Assembly: GCF_000188015.2 (NCBI RefSeq)
Contig: NZ_AEUX02000005.1
Location: 248,001-312,000, forward strand
Source of the DNA: Streptococcus ictaluri 707-05
GTDB lineage: Bacteria; Bacillota; Bacilli; Lactobacillales; Streptococcaceae
DNA length: 64,000 nucleotides
Direction: 5' to 3'
Under the pieces are notes generated by a model, which did not search any database, was not told the DNA's origin, and saw nothing but the letters and a program-made list of their open reading frames with translations. Positions 47,831-58,243 of the stretch are shown in pieces; position 1 is the stretch's first letter; every line of letters begins with the position of its first letter. The translations under genes were made by a program, and so were the position numbers.

Positions 47831-48337
47831 ATGACAATCAAGCTTGATGACTATGAAAAAGAATTAATCACCTGATTTAACGAAATCCTTGCCTATCTCG
47901 TTAAATCAGGTGTGCCCAATGAACAAGCTAAAGATGTGGTTCAAGATGTTTTGATTAGCTTAATGGAAAGTAATCTGGTTTTAGATCTTAGTAAAATACG
48001 ATCCTGGATGTATCGTGTAGCTACAAGACGATATATTGATTGTTATCGCCGTGACCAACAGTATCAGACCATATTGCAAAGAGACTTTTTTAAAGAGGAG
48101 AGGGTAATTGAGTTTGATTATCCAGATTTTGAGCCCTTATATCAGGCTATTCAACTGTTAAAACATAAGGAACGAATGGTCATTGATTTATATTATTTTC
48201 AGGAGTTTACTGTCAAGGAAATCAGTACTATTTTGCAATTATCACAGAGCAATATCAAAATTACTTTGATGCGAGGACGACGACATTTGAAACACTTATT
48301 AGAGAAAGAAGGTTACCATTATGAAGACTTTATCTGA
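47831..48337 (+). pseudogene. Sigma-70 family (ECF-type) RNA polymerase sigma factor with early stop
   Basis: A 168-residue sigma factor when read through. ATG at 47831 follows GGGAGGTG. Codon 15 is TGA (47873-47875), between MTIKLDDYEKELIT and FNEILAYLVKSG; relatives have tryptophan there (TGG to TGA). The frame then holds region 2 (DVVQDVLISLME, SWMYRVATRRYIDCYRR) and region 4 (KERMVIDLYYFQEFTVKEISTILQLSQSNIKITLMRGRRHL). Restart at the GTG at 47912 would omit 27 residues. The stop lies in the left arm of a perfect 15-bp inverted repeat. The anti-sigma gene overlaps its 3' end. Confidence 0.88.
47869..47912. repeat. Perfect 15-bp inverted repeat inside the sigma-factor gene
   Basis: CACCTGATTTAACGA (47869-47883) and TCGTTAAATCAGGTG (47898-47912) with a 14-base loop. 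The premature TGA is within the left arm. Confidence 0.95.
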
Positions 48338-49397
48338 TTTTGAAAGTATAGCAAAACGCAACAAGAAAAAGACATTAATCAAAACTATGCTACTTAGCAG
48401 CTTGTTAACCTTGGTTTTATTACCCATTATTTATAGCGGTTTAAATAAACTAACTAGTCGAAATGGTCAAACTATCCAAAATCATTTTGCTCTTGTTTCT
48501 GAGATAGCCTATCCTAATATCACTTATAGTAGTTGGGGTTATGATGCAACCTCACAATTTAGTGGCACCTTTGTCTCACATCGTTTTAAAGATATTGATG
48601 GTATCTCTGTCCCTTTTGAACCTTATGAGCAAAATTATTCCTTCAGATTAAGGGGATTCCACTTTAATGGCAGCGATTCTTTAATTTCTTCAGATGATAA
48701 TCGGTCCTTATATACAAGAGGAAGTAGTTACAAAGTTCCCGTTTTTTTTGAATCAAAAAAGAGAGAAAACTTAAAATCTTTAGAAGTCACACAAGATATC
48801 CCTCTTATCCGTCAAATGCCAGGGCAAGCAGTAGAAGTAGCCATTACTTTTGATAAAAGTTATACACTCAAAGAAATCTATCAACTAATACCACAAAATT
48901 TAAAATTAAATTGGATTTGGAGTGGTGTCAAAGTGTCTGGATTAGATACAATTTATGGATTTACCCCATACTTTGATAAGGGGCTAAGCTATTCAGAACA
49001 AAAAAGGATGGAAAAAGAAATTGAGAAAGCTTATGACAAAGATAAAAATGCGGATGTTACTTCAATTTATCAGAAATATGAGTCAAACAGTAAGCTAAAA
49101 CCCCAAGAAAGCTTAGAAAATACTTACACTATTTTTCAGGGGCACCTTAAAGAATTCTTAGCTAACAAACAAGGTTTTGCAACAATGACTGATGAGGATG
49201 GAGTAGAATATTCAACAGAAGATTTGCTAAAAGAATTCTTGGAAAAAAATAAGAATCCCAAAATAGCTAAATTTAAAGGTGTTATCTTAACAGGTCGAGC
49301 TGAAAACTTTGCACAACTAGAGAATGCTAAGTGGATTTACGCTTCAAATATCGGCCAATCCGTCATGATTCAACCCTACCACTCTTTAGAAAAATAA
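48321..49397 (+). CDS. Anti-sigma factor, membrane-anchored (sigma regulator N and C domains)
   Basis: A 358-residue protein: a short cytoplasmic N-terminus (DFESIAKRNKKK), one membrane helix (TMLLSSLLTLVLLPIIYSGL) and a long extracellular part in two domains, the C-terminal one with GVILTGRAENFAQLENAKWIYASNIGQSV. This is the plan of the Firmicute sigma-regulator proteins paired with small sigma factors. It overlaps the sigma gene by 17 bp. It is intact, while its partner carries an early stop, leaving it probably without a target. Confidence 0.82.
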   Translation: MKTLSDFESIAKRNKKKTLIKTMLLSSLLTLVLLPIIYSGLNKLTSRNGQTIQNHFALVSEIAYPNITYSSWGYDATSQFSGTFVSHRFKDIDGISVPFEPYEQNYSFRLRGFHFNGSDSLISSDDNRSLYTRGSSYKVPVFFESKKRENLKSLEVTQDIPLIRQMPGQAVEVAITFDKSYTLKEIYQLIPQNLKLNWIWSGVKVSGLDTIYGFTPYFDKGLSYSEQKRMEKEIEKAYDKDKNADVTSIYQKYESNSKLKPQESLENTYTIFQGHLKEFLANKQGFATMTDEDGVEYSTEDLLKEFLEKNKNPKIAKFKGVILTGRAENFAQLENAKWIYASNIGQSVMIQPYHSLEK

Positions 49398-49422
49398 AGA
49401 AATGACAAAAAGCATAAAATAC

Positions 49423-49450
49423 TTGCATTTTCCTTATAATTTGCTACAAT
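49423..49450 (+). promoter_or_regulatory. Promoter of tuf
   Basis: TTGCAT (49423-49428), 16-bp spacer, TACAAT (49445-49450), about 70 bp ahead of the start. Confidence 0.7.
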
Positions 49451-49522
49451 AGTAGGGTAAAGTTAGACTGTATTGCCTACCGTCTATCTATAAAATATAT
49501 TTTATTGGAGGCTTTTCCCAAA

Positions 49523-50719
<1,197 letters not shown>

Positions 50720-50770
50720 TTTTAATTAAGTTCCCAGAATAGCAATTTAAGTCAGACAACTTAAGTTTGA

Positions 50771-50797
50771 AGAGGCCCCCAATATGGGGGCTTTTTG
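50771..50797 (+). terminator. Terminator of tuf
   Basis: GCCCCC pairs with GGGGGC around AATAT-type loop bases, followed by TTTTT. Confidence 0.9.
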
Positions 50798-50959
50798 CTA
50801 TCTCAAAAAAGACAAAATGCTGATAAAGAAGGCTGAAAGTCTTTCAGAAAAAGAATTTCTCTTTGTGAAAATATTCCTAAAATATAAGCAATTCCTTTTA
50901 ATCATTGGTCATTTGTGCTAAAATAGTATCTGTAAATAAAAAAAGAAGAGGTATGTGAA

Positions 50960-51718
50960 ATGTCACGTAAACCAATTATTGCCGGTAACTGGAAAATGAA
51001 CAAAAACCCTCAAGAAGCAAAAGCTTTTGTTGAGGCTGTGGTAAACAATTTACCTTCAAATGATCTTGTAGACGTTGCAGTTGCAGCGCCAGCGGTTGAT
51101 TTGGTAACGACAATTAAAGCTGCTAAAGGATCTGTTCTTAAAGTTGCTGCTCAAAACTGTTACTTTGAAAATTCAGGTGCTTATACAGGCGAAACTTCTC
51201 CAAAAGTACTTGCTGAAATGGGAACAGACTACGTTGTCATTGGACACTCAGAACGTCGTGACTATTTCCATGAAAGCGATCAAGACATCAATAAGAAAGC
51301 AAAAGCTATTTTTGACAATGGTTTAACACCAATCGTTTGTTGTGGTGAATCACTTGAAACTTATGAAGCTGGTAAGGCTGTTGAATTTGTAGGTGCACAA
51401 GTCTCAGCTGCTTTAGAAGGTCTTTCAGCAGAACAAGTGGCTTCATTGGTATTAGCTTACGAACCAATCTGGGCTATTGGTACTGGTAAATCAGCTACTC
51501 AAGAAGATGCTCAAAAGATGTGTAAAGCTGTACGTGACGTTGTTGCTGCTGACTTTGGTCAAGAAGTAGCAGATAAAGTTCGTGTACAATACGGTGGTTC
51601 TGTAAAACCTGAAAATGTTAAGGAATATATGGCTTGTCCAGATGTTGATGGTGCACTTGTAGGTGGTGCATCACTTGAAGCTGAAAGCTTCTTAGCATTA
51701 CTTGATTTTGTGAAATAA
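50960..51718 (+). CDS. tpiA: Triosephosphate isomerase
   Basis: Interconverts dihydroxyacetone phosphate and glyceraldehyde 3-phosphate, 252 residues. GNWKMNK with the catalytic lysine (residue 12), GHSERRDYF (His), [12 protein letters not shown] (Glu and the flexible loop) and VQYGGSVKP. Biased codon use. AAGAGG ribosome site. Confidence 0.98.
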   Translation: MSRKPIIAGNWKMNKNPQEAKAFVEAVVNNLPSNDLVDVAVAAPAVDLVTTIKAAKGSVLKVAAQNCYFENSGAYTGETSPKVLAEMGTDYVVIGHSERRDYFHESDQDINKKAKAIFDNGLTPIVCCGESLETYEAGKAVEFVGAQVSAALEGLSAEQVASLVLAYEPIWAIGTGKSATQEDAQKMCKAVRDVVAADFGQEVADKVRVQYGGSVKPENVKEYMACPDVDGALVGGASLEAESFLALLDFVK

Positions 51719-51728
51719 GATAGTTTAT

Positions 51729-51764
51729 AATACAGGAAGAGAAATTTATTTCTCTTCCTGTATT
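51729..51764 (+). terminator. Terminator of tpiA
   Basis: Perfect 16-bp stem, AATACAGGAAGAGAAA with TTTCTCTTCCTGTATT, 4-base loop; the following tail is only moderately T-rich. Confidence 0.8.
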
Positions 51765-51806
51765 ATCTATTTTAAGACAAAAGTAATCTATAAATTGAGG
51801 AGTATC

Positions 51807-52991
51807 ATGTCACTCAGAGAAATTAATAAAGAAAATTATGTAAAGGCATTGCAAGACTTTAATAGTGTTCCTTTCATGCAAATGACAGAAATGCTAGAGT
51901 TTTTGGAACGTAGAGGTTACAAGATAAGCTATTTAGCCTACATGATTGATGATAAAGTAGAAGTTCTTTCTAGTTTATTAGTAATTAAACAATTTAGTGG
52001 ATATAAAGCAGAAATAAACATGGGACCTCTATATAATGACGAGAAGTATCTATTACCCTTTTTTTCTGAGTTGAAAACCTATTTAAACAAACACCATTAC
52101 CTTGAATTTGTTTTAAAGCCAAATCGTATACACAGTTTGTATGATGCTAAAGGAAATTTGCTAGGACAAGAAGATAATAGTTTTATTGATCAACTCTTGT
52201 CATTAGGTTTTAAATTTGACGGTTTAGTAACGGATTATATAGATGGTGAACCATTTTGGCATTATATAAAAGATTTAAGTGGTTACGATGATAAAACGAT
52301 TTTAAGTTCTTTTAACAGCAATAGTAAAAGAAATATCAAAAAAGCCAAAGAGTATGGCATTCTTATCCGAAATGTCTTTGAAAAAGAAGATATTGAAGTA
52401 TTCAAAACTATTATTGAAGAAACGGGAAGTAGACAAGGCTTTACTGATAAAGATTTGGACTATTATATTACCTTAAAAGAGACGCTAGGCGAGAAGGCTG
52501 AGTTACTTTTAGCGGAGTTAAACGTGGCAGATGCTATCGAAAATATCGTATCAAAGATTACAAAAATTGAGTCCAAAAAAGAGATAAATCAAAACCAATT
52601 AGAAAAATTGTATGCCGATAAGAAAGAGCTAGAAAAATACCTTGCTTGTGGCAAGGAGATTTTGCAAATTGCAAGTGTCTTACTCATTTATTCTCCAACT
52701 GAAGTAACTTATTTATTTGGCGGTTCAAGAAGTGAGTATCAAAAATATTCTGCTCAATTTTTAATCCAATATGAAGCTATGTGTCGAACCATGGAAGCTG
52801 GCATAAATCGTTATAATTTCTTAGGGATTAGCGGTAAATTTGATGGTAGTGATGGTGTCTTAAGATTTAAGCAAAACTTTAATGGTTACATTGAAAGGCA
52901 TTATGGCGCCTTTAGATATTATCCTAACCCAACTAAGATTCAACTTATAAAAACTCTAAAAGCCATAAAAAACAACATTTTTCCTAAATAA
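51807..52991 (+). CDS. murN: MurN-like aminoacyltransferase (FemABX family)
   Basis: A 394-residue enzyme that adds an amino acid (alanine) from aminoacyl-tRNA to the lysine side-chain bridge of lipid-linked peptidoglycan precursor. GNAT-like halves separated by a coiled-coil arm (about 240-290, IENIVSKITKIESKKEINQN). FDGSDGVLRFKQNFNGY and RYYPNPTK near the end match pneumococcal MurN, which adds the second residue. Start at 51807 after GAGGAG. Position after tpiA as in related streptococci. Confidence 0.85.
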   Translation: MSLREINKENYVKALQDFNSVPFMQMTEMLEFLERRGYKISYLAYMIDDKVEVLSSLLVIKQFSGYKAEINMGPLYNDEKYLLPFFSELKTYLNKHHYLEFVLKPNRIHSLYDAKGNLLGQEDNSFIDQLLSLGFKFDGLVTDYIDGEPFWHYIKDLSGYDDKTILSSFNSNSKRNIKKAKEYGILIRNVFEKEDIEVFKTIIEETGSRQGFTDKDLDYYITLKETLGEKAELLLAELNVADAIENIVSKITKIESKKEINQNQLEKLYADKKELEKYLACGKEILQIASVLLIYSPTEVTYLFGGSRSEYQKYSAQFLIQYEAMCRTMEAGINRYNFLGISGKFDGSDGVLRFKQNFNGYIERHYGAFRYYPNPTKIQLIKTLKAIKNNIFPK

Positions 52992-53369
52992 GATAAGCTA
53001 TTTTTCTAAAAAGATCATGTGATTAGGTCAGGCTGATATTTTTGAATACTGAGCTGAGTCAATTTTTTAAGCTGTAGCAACTTATTTTTTGAAGTTTTCT
53101 TTATTATGCAGTCTTTTGCATTTCATAATAAATCAGAGTGTTGTACTTGGTTATTATAAGTTTTTCAACCAAATAATAGCAATGAAAAGAGATAATAGTA
53201 TCACCACTCAGCACCTCAAAAAAGAGAGGATCCATTGGATTCTCTCTTTAGATTATCTAATAACTACTTCTAAACGCATAGTGACAAATAGCCAAAAAGT
53301 AGCCAAAAAGCAACTAGGTAATCAGTCGTTGGTAGCCCTTTGTTATTTTTTTATATGAGAAAAGAAGTA
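52992..53369. other. Gene-free interval between converging mur genes
   Basis: An 89-codon open frame at 53089-53358 has no ribosome site, contains a terminator and resembles nothing; it is not called as a gene. Apart from the hairpin at 53218-53249 nothing else is recognised. Confidence 0.6.
53218..53249. terminator. Hairpin between converging aminoacyltransferase genes
   Basis: AAAGAGAGGATCC pairs with GGATTCTCTCTTT, one G-U, 3-base loop; A run before it and T-rich tail after, so usable in both directions. Confidence 0.75.
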
Positions 53370-54548
53370 TTAATGGAAGAGTTTAGCAATTAGTGATAAA
53401 TCCTTTGTAAAACTGCCAATGTATTGGACAAGCTCTCCGCCAAACTGCTTTTTATATTTGTAATTACCAGTACCACTAGAGGCACTTTCAGTCTCAATGG
53501 TACCACCAAAATTAAAATATTTGATATTTTGTGAGATGGCATATTTTAATATCTCATCATTTATTAGTGTAGCACCACCAAAATTCATATATTCTTCAAT
53601 GTTTCCGCCCACATAACTTGTTATTTCATCACCGTATGCGACAAATAAATAGGATGATAGCGGTAATTGATCCGTTTTAATGTCAAATGCTTCAAATTTT
53701 TCTTTACGCAAGATAAAGCTATCCATCTGACTCGTTAAGTCCTTGATTTTGCCTTTACTTCTTTTTGTTTGAGGTTTGGCCTTTAAGTCATCAATTTTTT
53801 GAGAATATTGATTGATATGTTCATCTAAATAGTTGATGTAGGTCTTGCAATCGAGGTAGGCGTACATAAATAGGGCATCATTGTTAAAAGAAGAATAGAT
53901 TTTTTGGAAAAAGTCTAAATCTTGAACAAAAAAATGTTTTCGCTTACTGGTGCTATATAAGATATCATAGAAGTCATTCAATTCATTTAGTTGTAATCTT
54001 CTTACCTTGACCCCCATAGATTTAAATTTACTGATATCTCTTTGAACATTTTTGGAATAGGAATCAAATAACTCTTTCTGGTCGTTAATTTCTGACAAAT
54101 CTTTTATAAAAGCTTGATTGATGCCATTTAGCATGTTATCGCTATCAAACTCATGGTCATAGCCTAGTTGACCGAATTCTTTTATGAGTTGTTCAGTTTT
54201 ATCATTTGTTTGAACATAAGGGTGAATCAGTAGTGAGAGAGCTTTGTTTTTTTTGACATGCTTTTCAAGTTGTTGAATCATTGTCTTTAACTCAACGGGA
54301 TTAGAATAATCTAAGACCGGACCTTGTGTAATAATGGCATCAGTAAAAAACTTTTTTCTTTTTCGATAGTTGACAACTGCAAAACCAATCACCTTATTGT
54401 TTTCACTGAAAATCAATCTCTCCGTTTTAAAAAAGTTGCCTCTTTTTTCTTGAACTTCTGATATTTGAGATGATTGTAAAAAATTTGCATTTGAAAGTTG
54501 AAGTTGTATTGTTTTAAATTCAGTTAGTGAAGCAGTTTTAATATCCAT
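53370..54548 (-). CDS. Third FemABX-family aminoacyltransferase
   Basis: A 392-residue paralogue of the flanking MurN- and MurM-like proteins. NFLQSSQISEVQEKRG, an internal coiled-coil arm (INYLDEHINQYSQKIDDLK) and late IKYFNFGGTIETESASSG followed by YKYKKQFGGELVQYIG are the family blocks. Same strand as murM, 37 bp downstream. Streptococci with Ala2-3 cross-bridges need two or three such enzymes; it might add the third residue, or act on another acceptor. Confidence 0.82.
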   Translation of the reverse strand: MDIKTASLTEFKTIQLQLSNANFLQSSQISEVQEKRGNFFKTERLIFSENNKVIGFAVVNYRKRKKFFTDAIITQGPVLDYSNPVELKTMIQQLEKHVKKNKALSLLIHPYVQTNDKTEQLIKEFGQLGYDHEFDSDNMLNGINQAFIKDLSEINDQKELFDSYSKNVQRDISKFKSMGVKVRRLQLNELNDFYDILYSTSKRKHFFVQDLDFFQKIYSSFNNDALFMYAYLDCKTYINYLDEHINQYSQKIDDLKAKPQTKRSKGKIKDLTSQMDSFILRKEKFEAFDIKTDQLPLSSYLFVAYGDEITSYVGGNIEEYMNFGGATLINDEILKYAISQNIKYFNFGGTIETESASSGTGNYKYKKQFGGELVQYIGSFTKDLSLIAKLFH

Positions 54549-54585
54549 TTTTTTACCCTCCTAGGATCTTTTTTATTGGGTAAAT

Positions 54586-55800
54586 TTAATGTTTACTCCG
54601 TATTGCTTTGCGTAGTTTATAGGCCAACATGGCTGGTTTATGTAGGGGACTCACTGGAATATTGAATTCGCCAGCAAACTCTTCGATAGTAGGATTCAAT
54701 CGTGATTTGAACTGATAAAGTCCGCCATCTAAATGATTTTCAATACCACCAAGGTTATGGTTTTGACAGCCACGGTTAAAGGCTTCTTGAGCAGTATGGT
54801 ACCAGGTGAAAAGAGCAGCTTGATATTGGCGATAGGTATCATCCATACCAGCATATAAGTTTTCAGAGGTATTTCCAAATTGAAGGGTTAAGGTGGCTGC
54901 TAGTGGCACTAGCTTTTTTCCTTTTGTCATTTCTTCTTGCAAGAAATGGATTTCTTTTTGAAGACGCTCAATGGTTTTTTGATTTTCGCTGACCTTGCTT
55001 GGCTTACTTTTTTCGGTAAATTGTTGTTGAAGCTCAAGTGCTTTTTCTAATTGATTACGGACAGTCTTTTCTTGTTCTTCAAGATTCAGTCTAGCCATAG
55101 TGATGAAAGATTGATCTTGGTAAGTGTCTAACAATTTGCGATAGTAATCAATCCCACGAAGAATAATCCCTTTTCGGTTTTCTGTTTTTTTCATCAGTTG
55201 GGCAAATTCTTCGAGCAATTCGGTTTGGCCAAAGCTTATTTCGACACCTTTATTAGTGGCTGTTCTTATGGATTGCTTGGCTTTTTTACTTAATTGGTCA
55301 AGACTAAAATCACAGGCAAAAATGTTGGCTTGAAATCTTGGTTGAATGGTTTCTTCCAAATGCTGTGTTCTACCAGACCAGTCAAGGCCAAGGGATTTCA
55401 AAAAAGCAATTGTTGAAAGGGTTTGGCCATTTTCGTCACTATCTTGATCGATATGAGCAGATTTGATCAATAGTGAAGGATCAAGCTTGATAGATAGCGC
55501 TTTTTTAGTTTTTCCAAAAGCTTTTAGACTACTTATGACAAAACGCAGTAAATCAAAGTCACTGTAATCTAAAATAGGACCACGTGGCACATAAATCATG
55601 CTGAAACCTAAAGGCAATGGTCTGATAAGACAAGCTGCTGTGGCGACAAGACTACCATCACGATAAAAGCCAAGCAATTCGTGTTTCCAATTATCTTTTA
55701 CCTTGGCCCATTGAGAGCTTTGTAAGAGAGTTGCTAAGGGGTGGGAGAGAACAAATTGATCGTGTTCTTCTTCTGAAATTCCAATTTTATATGTGTACAT
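54586..55800 (-). CDS. murM: MurM-like aminoacyltransferase (FemABX family)
   Basis: A 404-residue enzyme predicted to attach the first amino acid to the stem lysine of lipid II using aminoacyl-tRNA. YKIGISEEEHDQFVLSHP, LLQSSQWAKVKDNWKHELLG, YVPRGPILDYSD, a coiled-coil arm (about 245-295), LYAGMDD and NLGGIENHLDGGLYQFK closely follow pneumococcal MurM. Start at 55800 (MYTYKIG) agrees with that protein; the upstream ATG at 55815 is an alternative. Its ATG overlaps the HAD stop (TAATG). Confidence 0.87.
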   Translation of the reverse strand: MYTYKIGISEEEHDQFVLSHPLATLLQSSQWAKVKDNWKHELLGFYRDGSLVATAACLIRPLPLGFSMIYVPRGPILDYSDFDLLRFVISSLKAFGKTKKALSIKLDPSLLIKSAHIDQDSDENGQTLSTIAFLKSLGLDWSGRTQHLEETIQPRFQANIFACDFSLDQLSKKAKQSIRTATNKGVEISFGQTELLEEFAQLMKKTENRKGIILRGIDYYRKLLDTYQDQSFITMARLNLEEQEKTVRNQLEKALELQQQFTEKSKPSKVSENQKTIERLQKEIHFLQEEMTKGKKLVPLAATLTLQFGNTSENLYAGMDDTYRQYQAALFTWYHTAQEAFNRGCQNHNLGGIENHLDGGLYQFKSRLNPTIEEFAGEFNIPVSPLHKPAMLAYKLRKAIRSKH

Positions 55801-56609
55801 TAGTCTAATACCCATTCATTAATGGCGTGGGCGACACCACTGTCATTATTTGATTTTGTAATATATTTGGCAATTTTTTTCAATTCTGGGACACCATTTG
55901 CCATAACAACAGGATTTGCTACCACTTCTAGCATAGTACGGTCATTCTCAGCATCCCCGATAGCCATGGTTTGTGACATATCTAGCCCTAATTTTTCTGC
56001 TAAGTGAATAATAGCGCCACCTTTGCTGACAGTTTTAGGCATCAGCTCAAGATAAAAAGGTGTTGATTTAACAATATTATAGTTATCAAAAAAGCTTTGA
56101 GGAATGTTTGCAATAGCTTGGTCAAGAATTTCTGGTTCGTCAATCATCATGATTTTAATGATTTCTTTATCAGACATTTCTTCAGGCGTTCGGTAGTGAA
56201 TTGGCATATTAACCAATGTTGCTTCATGTACAGTGTATTTGCCGATATCTCTGTTGGCTGTAAAAATGCCTTCTTTAGTGATGGCATGCATGTGAACACC
56301 TAGTTTTCGGCTTAAAAATTCAATCTCTAAGTAATCATGGTAAGTTAAAAGTTCTTTGATAATCTCTTGACCATTTGCCGCACTTTGGACCAATCCTCCG
56401 TTAAAGGTGATCACGTAGTCGTCTTCATCAGTTAAGTGTAAGTCTTGAAGTAGGCTAGTGACACCAGCAATAGGTCTACCAGTAGCAATTACGATATGGA
56501 TACCTTGAGATTTGGCTTTTTGCACTGCCTGAAAGACTTCAGGGGTAATTTGACGATCATCAGTAAGTAATGTGCCGTCGATGTCGACGGCAACAAGTTT
56601 GATAGACAT
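55800..56609 (-). CDS. Cof-type HAD-IIB phosphatase
   Basis: A 269-residue HAD hydrolase: VDIDGTLLTDDRQI (motif I), VIATGRPIAG (motif II), and GDAENDRTMLEV (motif IV). Translationally coupled to murM. Substrate unknown; similar to the phosphatase at 2537-3358. Ribosome site GAAGGAAAA. Confidence 0.9.
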   Translation of the reverse strand: MSIKLVAVDIDGTLLTDDRQITPEVFQAVQKAKSQGIHIVIATGRPIAGVTSLLQDLHLTDEDDYVITFNGGLVQSAANGQEIIKELLTYHDYLEIEFLSRKLGVHMHAITKEGIFTANRDIGKYTVHEATLVNMPIHYRTPEEMSDKEIIKIMMIDEPEILDQAIANIPQSFFDNYNIVKSTPFYLELMPKTVSKGGAIIHLAEKLGLDMSQTMAIGDAENDRTMLEVVANPVVMANGVPELKKIAKYITKSNNDSGVAHAINEWVLD

Positions 56610-56771
56610 GACATTTTCCTTCTTTCTCTTACGGTAATTCTAAAAAATCTCTATCTTATATCTTACTAAAAATAGCCCTTTTTGTCATGAAAAGGAACGT
56701 ATAGAGAGCTATCTCTAAAGAGTAAGCGTTTTAAGAAGTGTTTTTAAATGTATTTTGACTGTTATAATGAC

Positions 56772-56800
56772 AAAAGGACCTTTTTAGTTTGGTCCTTTTG
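56772..56800 (-). terminator. Terminator of the HD gene
   Basis: AAAAGGACC (56772-56780) pairs with GGTCCTTTT (56791-56799); the gene's stop codon is in the loop. Confidence 0.75.
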
Positions 56801-58097
56801 AGGAAATATGAAAATGCTCATTTGAGATTGAATTGATAAAAGCTTCTTTATTGGGGGTGAAGAGGTCATCCAAAAGCAGCATTTCTTTAGGAAAATAAAA
56901 GCGACGATCTCCATAGCTAGTCCCTGTTAGCGCTTGAACAATGGGTGAGAGCTGAGAGAGCTCTGCTCGGCTACCATCTTTTTGAATCATTTCAATTTGA
57001 GTTCTTGGATTTTCCAACTCTGGTCGGTAAATATCATAGGGTAAATCAAAGTTAACATGGATCCCTGTGTAATAATCAGGATCAAAGCTAACGGATTCGA
57101 CTAACTGGCGTAGATGGTCTAAATCCTTTTGAGATTCTTGATCAAAGGTGACAGATTTTAATATTTTACGATTGATAAATCGACTGGCTAAATCAGCCAA
57201 GATAGCATCTTGGCTAGTCATCCAATTTTGAAAATAGGTGTTTAGAACACCATCATCTAAACTAAGGTAATCTTTGAGCTGGTAATTCTCTTCAAAAAAA
57301 GGAATGAGACCAGGGGAACTCTTGTGGAAAAAATCAGCTTGTTTAGTATAAAGTTTTTTGGCACGCTTTAATAAATTTTGCAAAATCAATTCAACAGCAC
57401 GACTAGCTGGATGGAAATAGACTTGCATATACATTTGAAAACGACTGACAATGTAGTCTTCCACAGCATGCATGCCACTTTGTTCAAAAACAATGCCATT
57501 TTCGACAGGACGAATCACTCGCAAAATGCGCATCAAATCAAATTGACCGTAATTAGCTGCTGAGAAGTATGAATCTCTTAGCAAATAGTCCATACGATCA
57601 CAATCAATCTGACTAGAAATCAGCTGCACTACTTGTTTATTAGGGTAAGTATGATTGATGACACTCGCAACCTTATCTGGAAAATCAGGAGCATGTCGTA
57701 CTAAAATAGCATTGATTTCAGTTTCTGGGTTAGTGATGATGTCTTGCGTAAAGGCTTCGTGATCGGTATGAAATAAGGTCTCAAAAGTATGAGAGTAGGC
57801 ACCATGACCGATGTCATGTAAGAGTGCAGCAGTCATGGTTAAGAGACTGTCATCTGAGTTCCAAGTTTCAGGGTATTTTTCGTTGAAAATATCTGTTACT
57901 CGTCTTGCAATTTCATAGACACCAAGGCAATGTGAAAAGCGGCTATGTTCTGCGCCGTGGAAGGTAAAGGCAGTCGTAGGTACTTGTTTGATGCGACGAA
58001 GTCGTTGGAATTCTTTAGTATTAATTAAATCATAAATCAGTTGGTGAGACACATGGATATAGCCATGGACAGGGTCTCGAAATACTTTTTCGTTCAT
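56784..58097 (-). CDS. HD-domain phosphohydrolase (dGTPase-like)
   Basis: A 437-residue metal-dependent phosphohydrolase. HSRFSHCLGVYEIARRV and LLHDIGHGAYSHTFE supply the His and His-Asp metal ligands; QIDCDRMDYLLRDSYF is the later family block. Related to deoxynucleoside triphosphate triphosphohydrolases of the YdhJ/SAMHD1-like group. Its promoter lies so close to the ATG that the message is probably leaderless, and the prophage begins just upstream. Confidence 0.9.
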   Translation of the reverse strand: MNEKVFRDPVHGYIHVSHQLIYDLINTKEFQRLRRIKQVPTTAFTFHGAEHSRFSHCLGVYEIARRVTDIFNEKYPETWNSDDSLLTMTAALLHDIGHGAYSHTFETLFHTDHEAFTQDIITNPETEINAILVRHAPDFPDKVASVINHTYPNKQVVQLISSQIDCDRMDYLLRDSYFSAANYGQFDLMRILRVIRPVENGIVFEQSGMHAVEDYIVSRFQMYMQVYFHPASRAVELILQNLLKRAKKLYTKQADFFHKSSPGLIPFFEENYQLKDYLSLDDGVLNTYFQNWMTSQDAILADLASRFINRKILKSVTFDQESQKDLDHLRQLVESVSFDPDYYTGIHVNFDLPYDIYRPELENPRTQIEMIQKDGSRAELSQLSPIVQALTGTSYGDRRFYFPKEMLLLDDLFTPNKEAFINSISNEHFHISSKGPN

Positions 58098-58103
58098 ACC
58101 TTC

Positions 58104-58131
58104 ATTATACGATATTAAAATTTATATACAA
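58104..58131 (-). promoter_or_regulatory. Promoter of the HD gene at the prophage junction
   Basis: On the minus strand TTGTAT (58131-58126), 16-bp spacer, TATAAT (58109-58104). The -10 ends 6 bp before the ATG at 58097, so the transcript should start at or next to the A of the start codon. Confidence 0.65.
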
Positions 58132-58163
58132 GCATATACTCATAAAACGTTGGTATTACAGTA

Positions 58164-58191
58164 TTTTAGGTCTTTTTGTTTTGACCTAAAA
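58164..58191 (-). terminator. Terminator of the integrase gene
   Basis: TTTTAGGTC (58164-58172) pairs with GACCTAAAA (58183-58191), 10-base loop; about 50 bp beyond the integrase stop. Confidence 0.65.
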
Positions 58192-58243
58192 ATCAAAAAA
58201 ATCATAAAAAGTAATTTTTTGTCGGGGAATATATCGGGGAATT

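Noticed and set aside
53089..53358. 89-codon plus-strand open frame between the mur genes
   Set aside because: No ribosome site, contains the bidirectional terminator, composition not protein-like.
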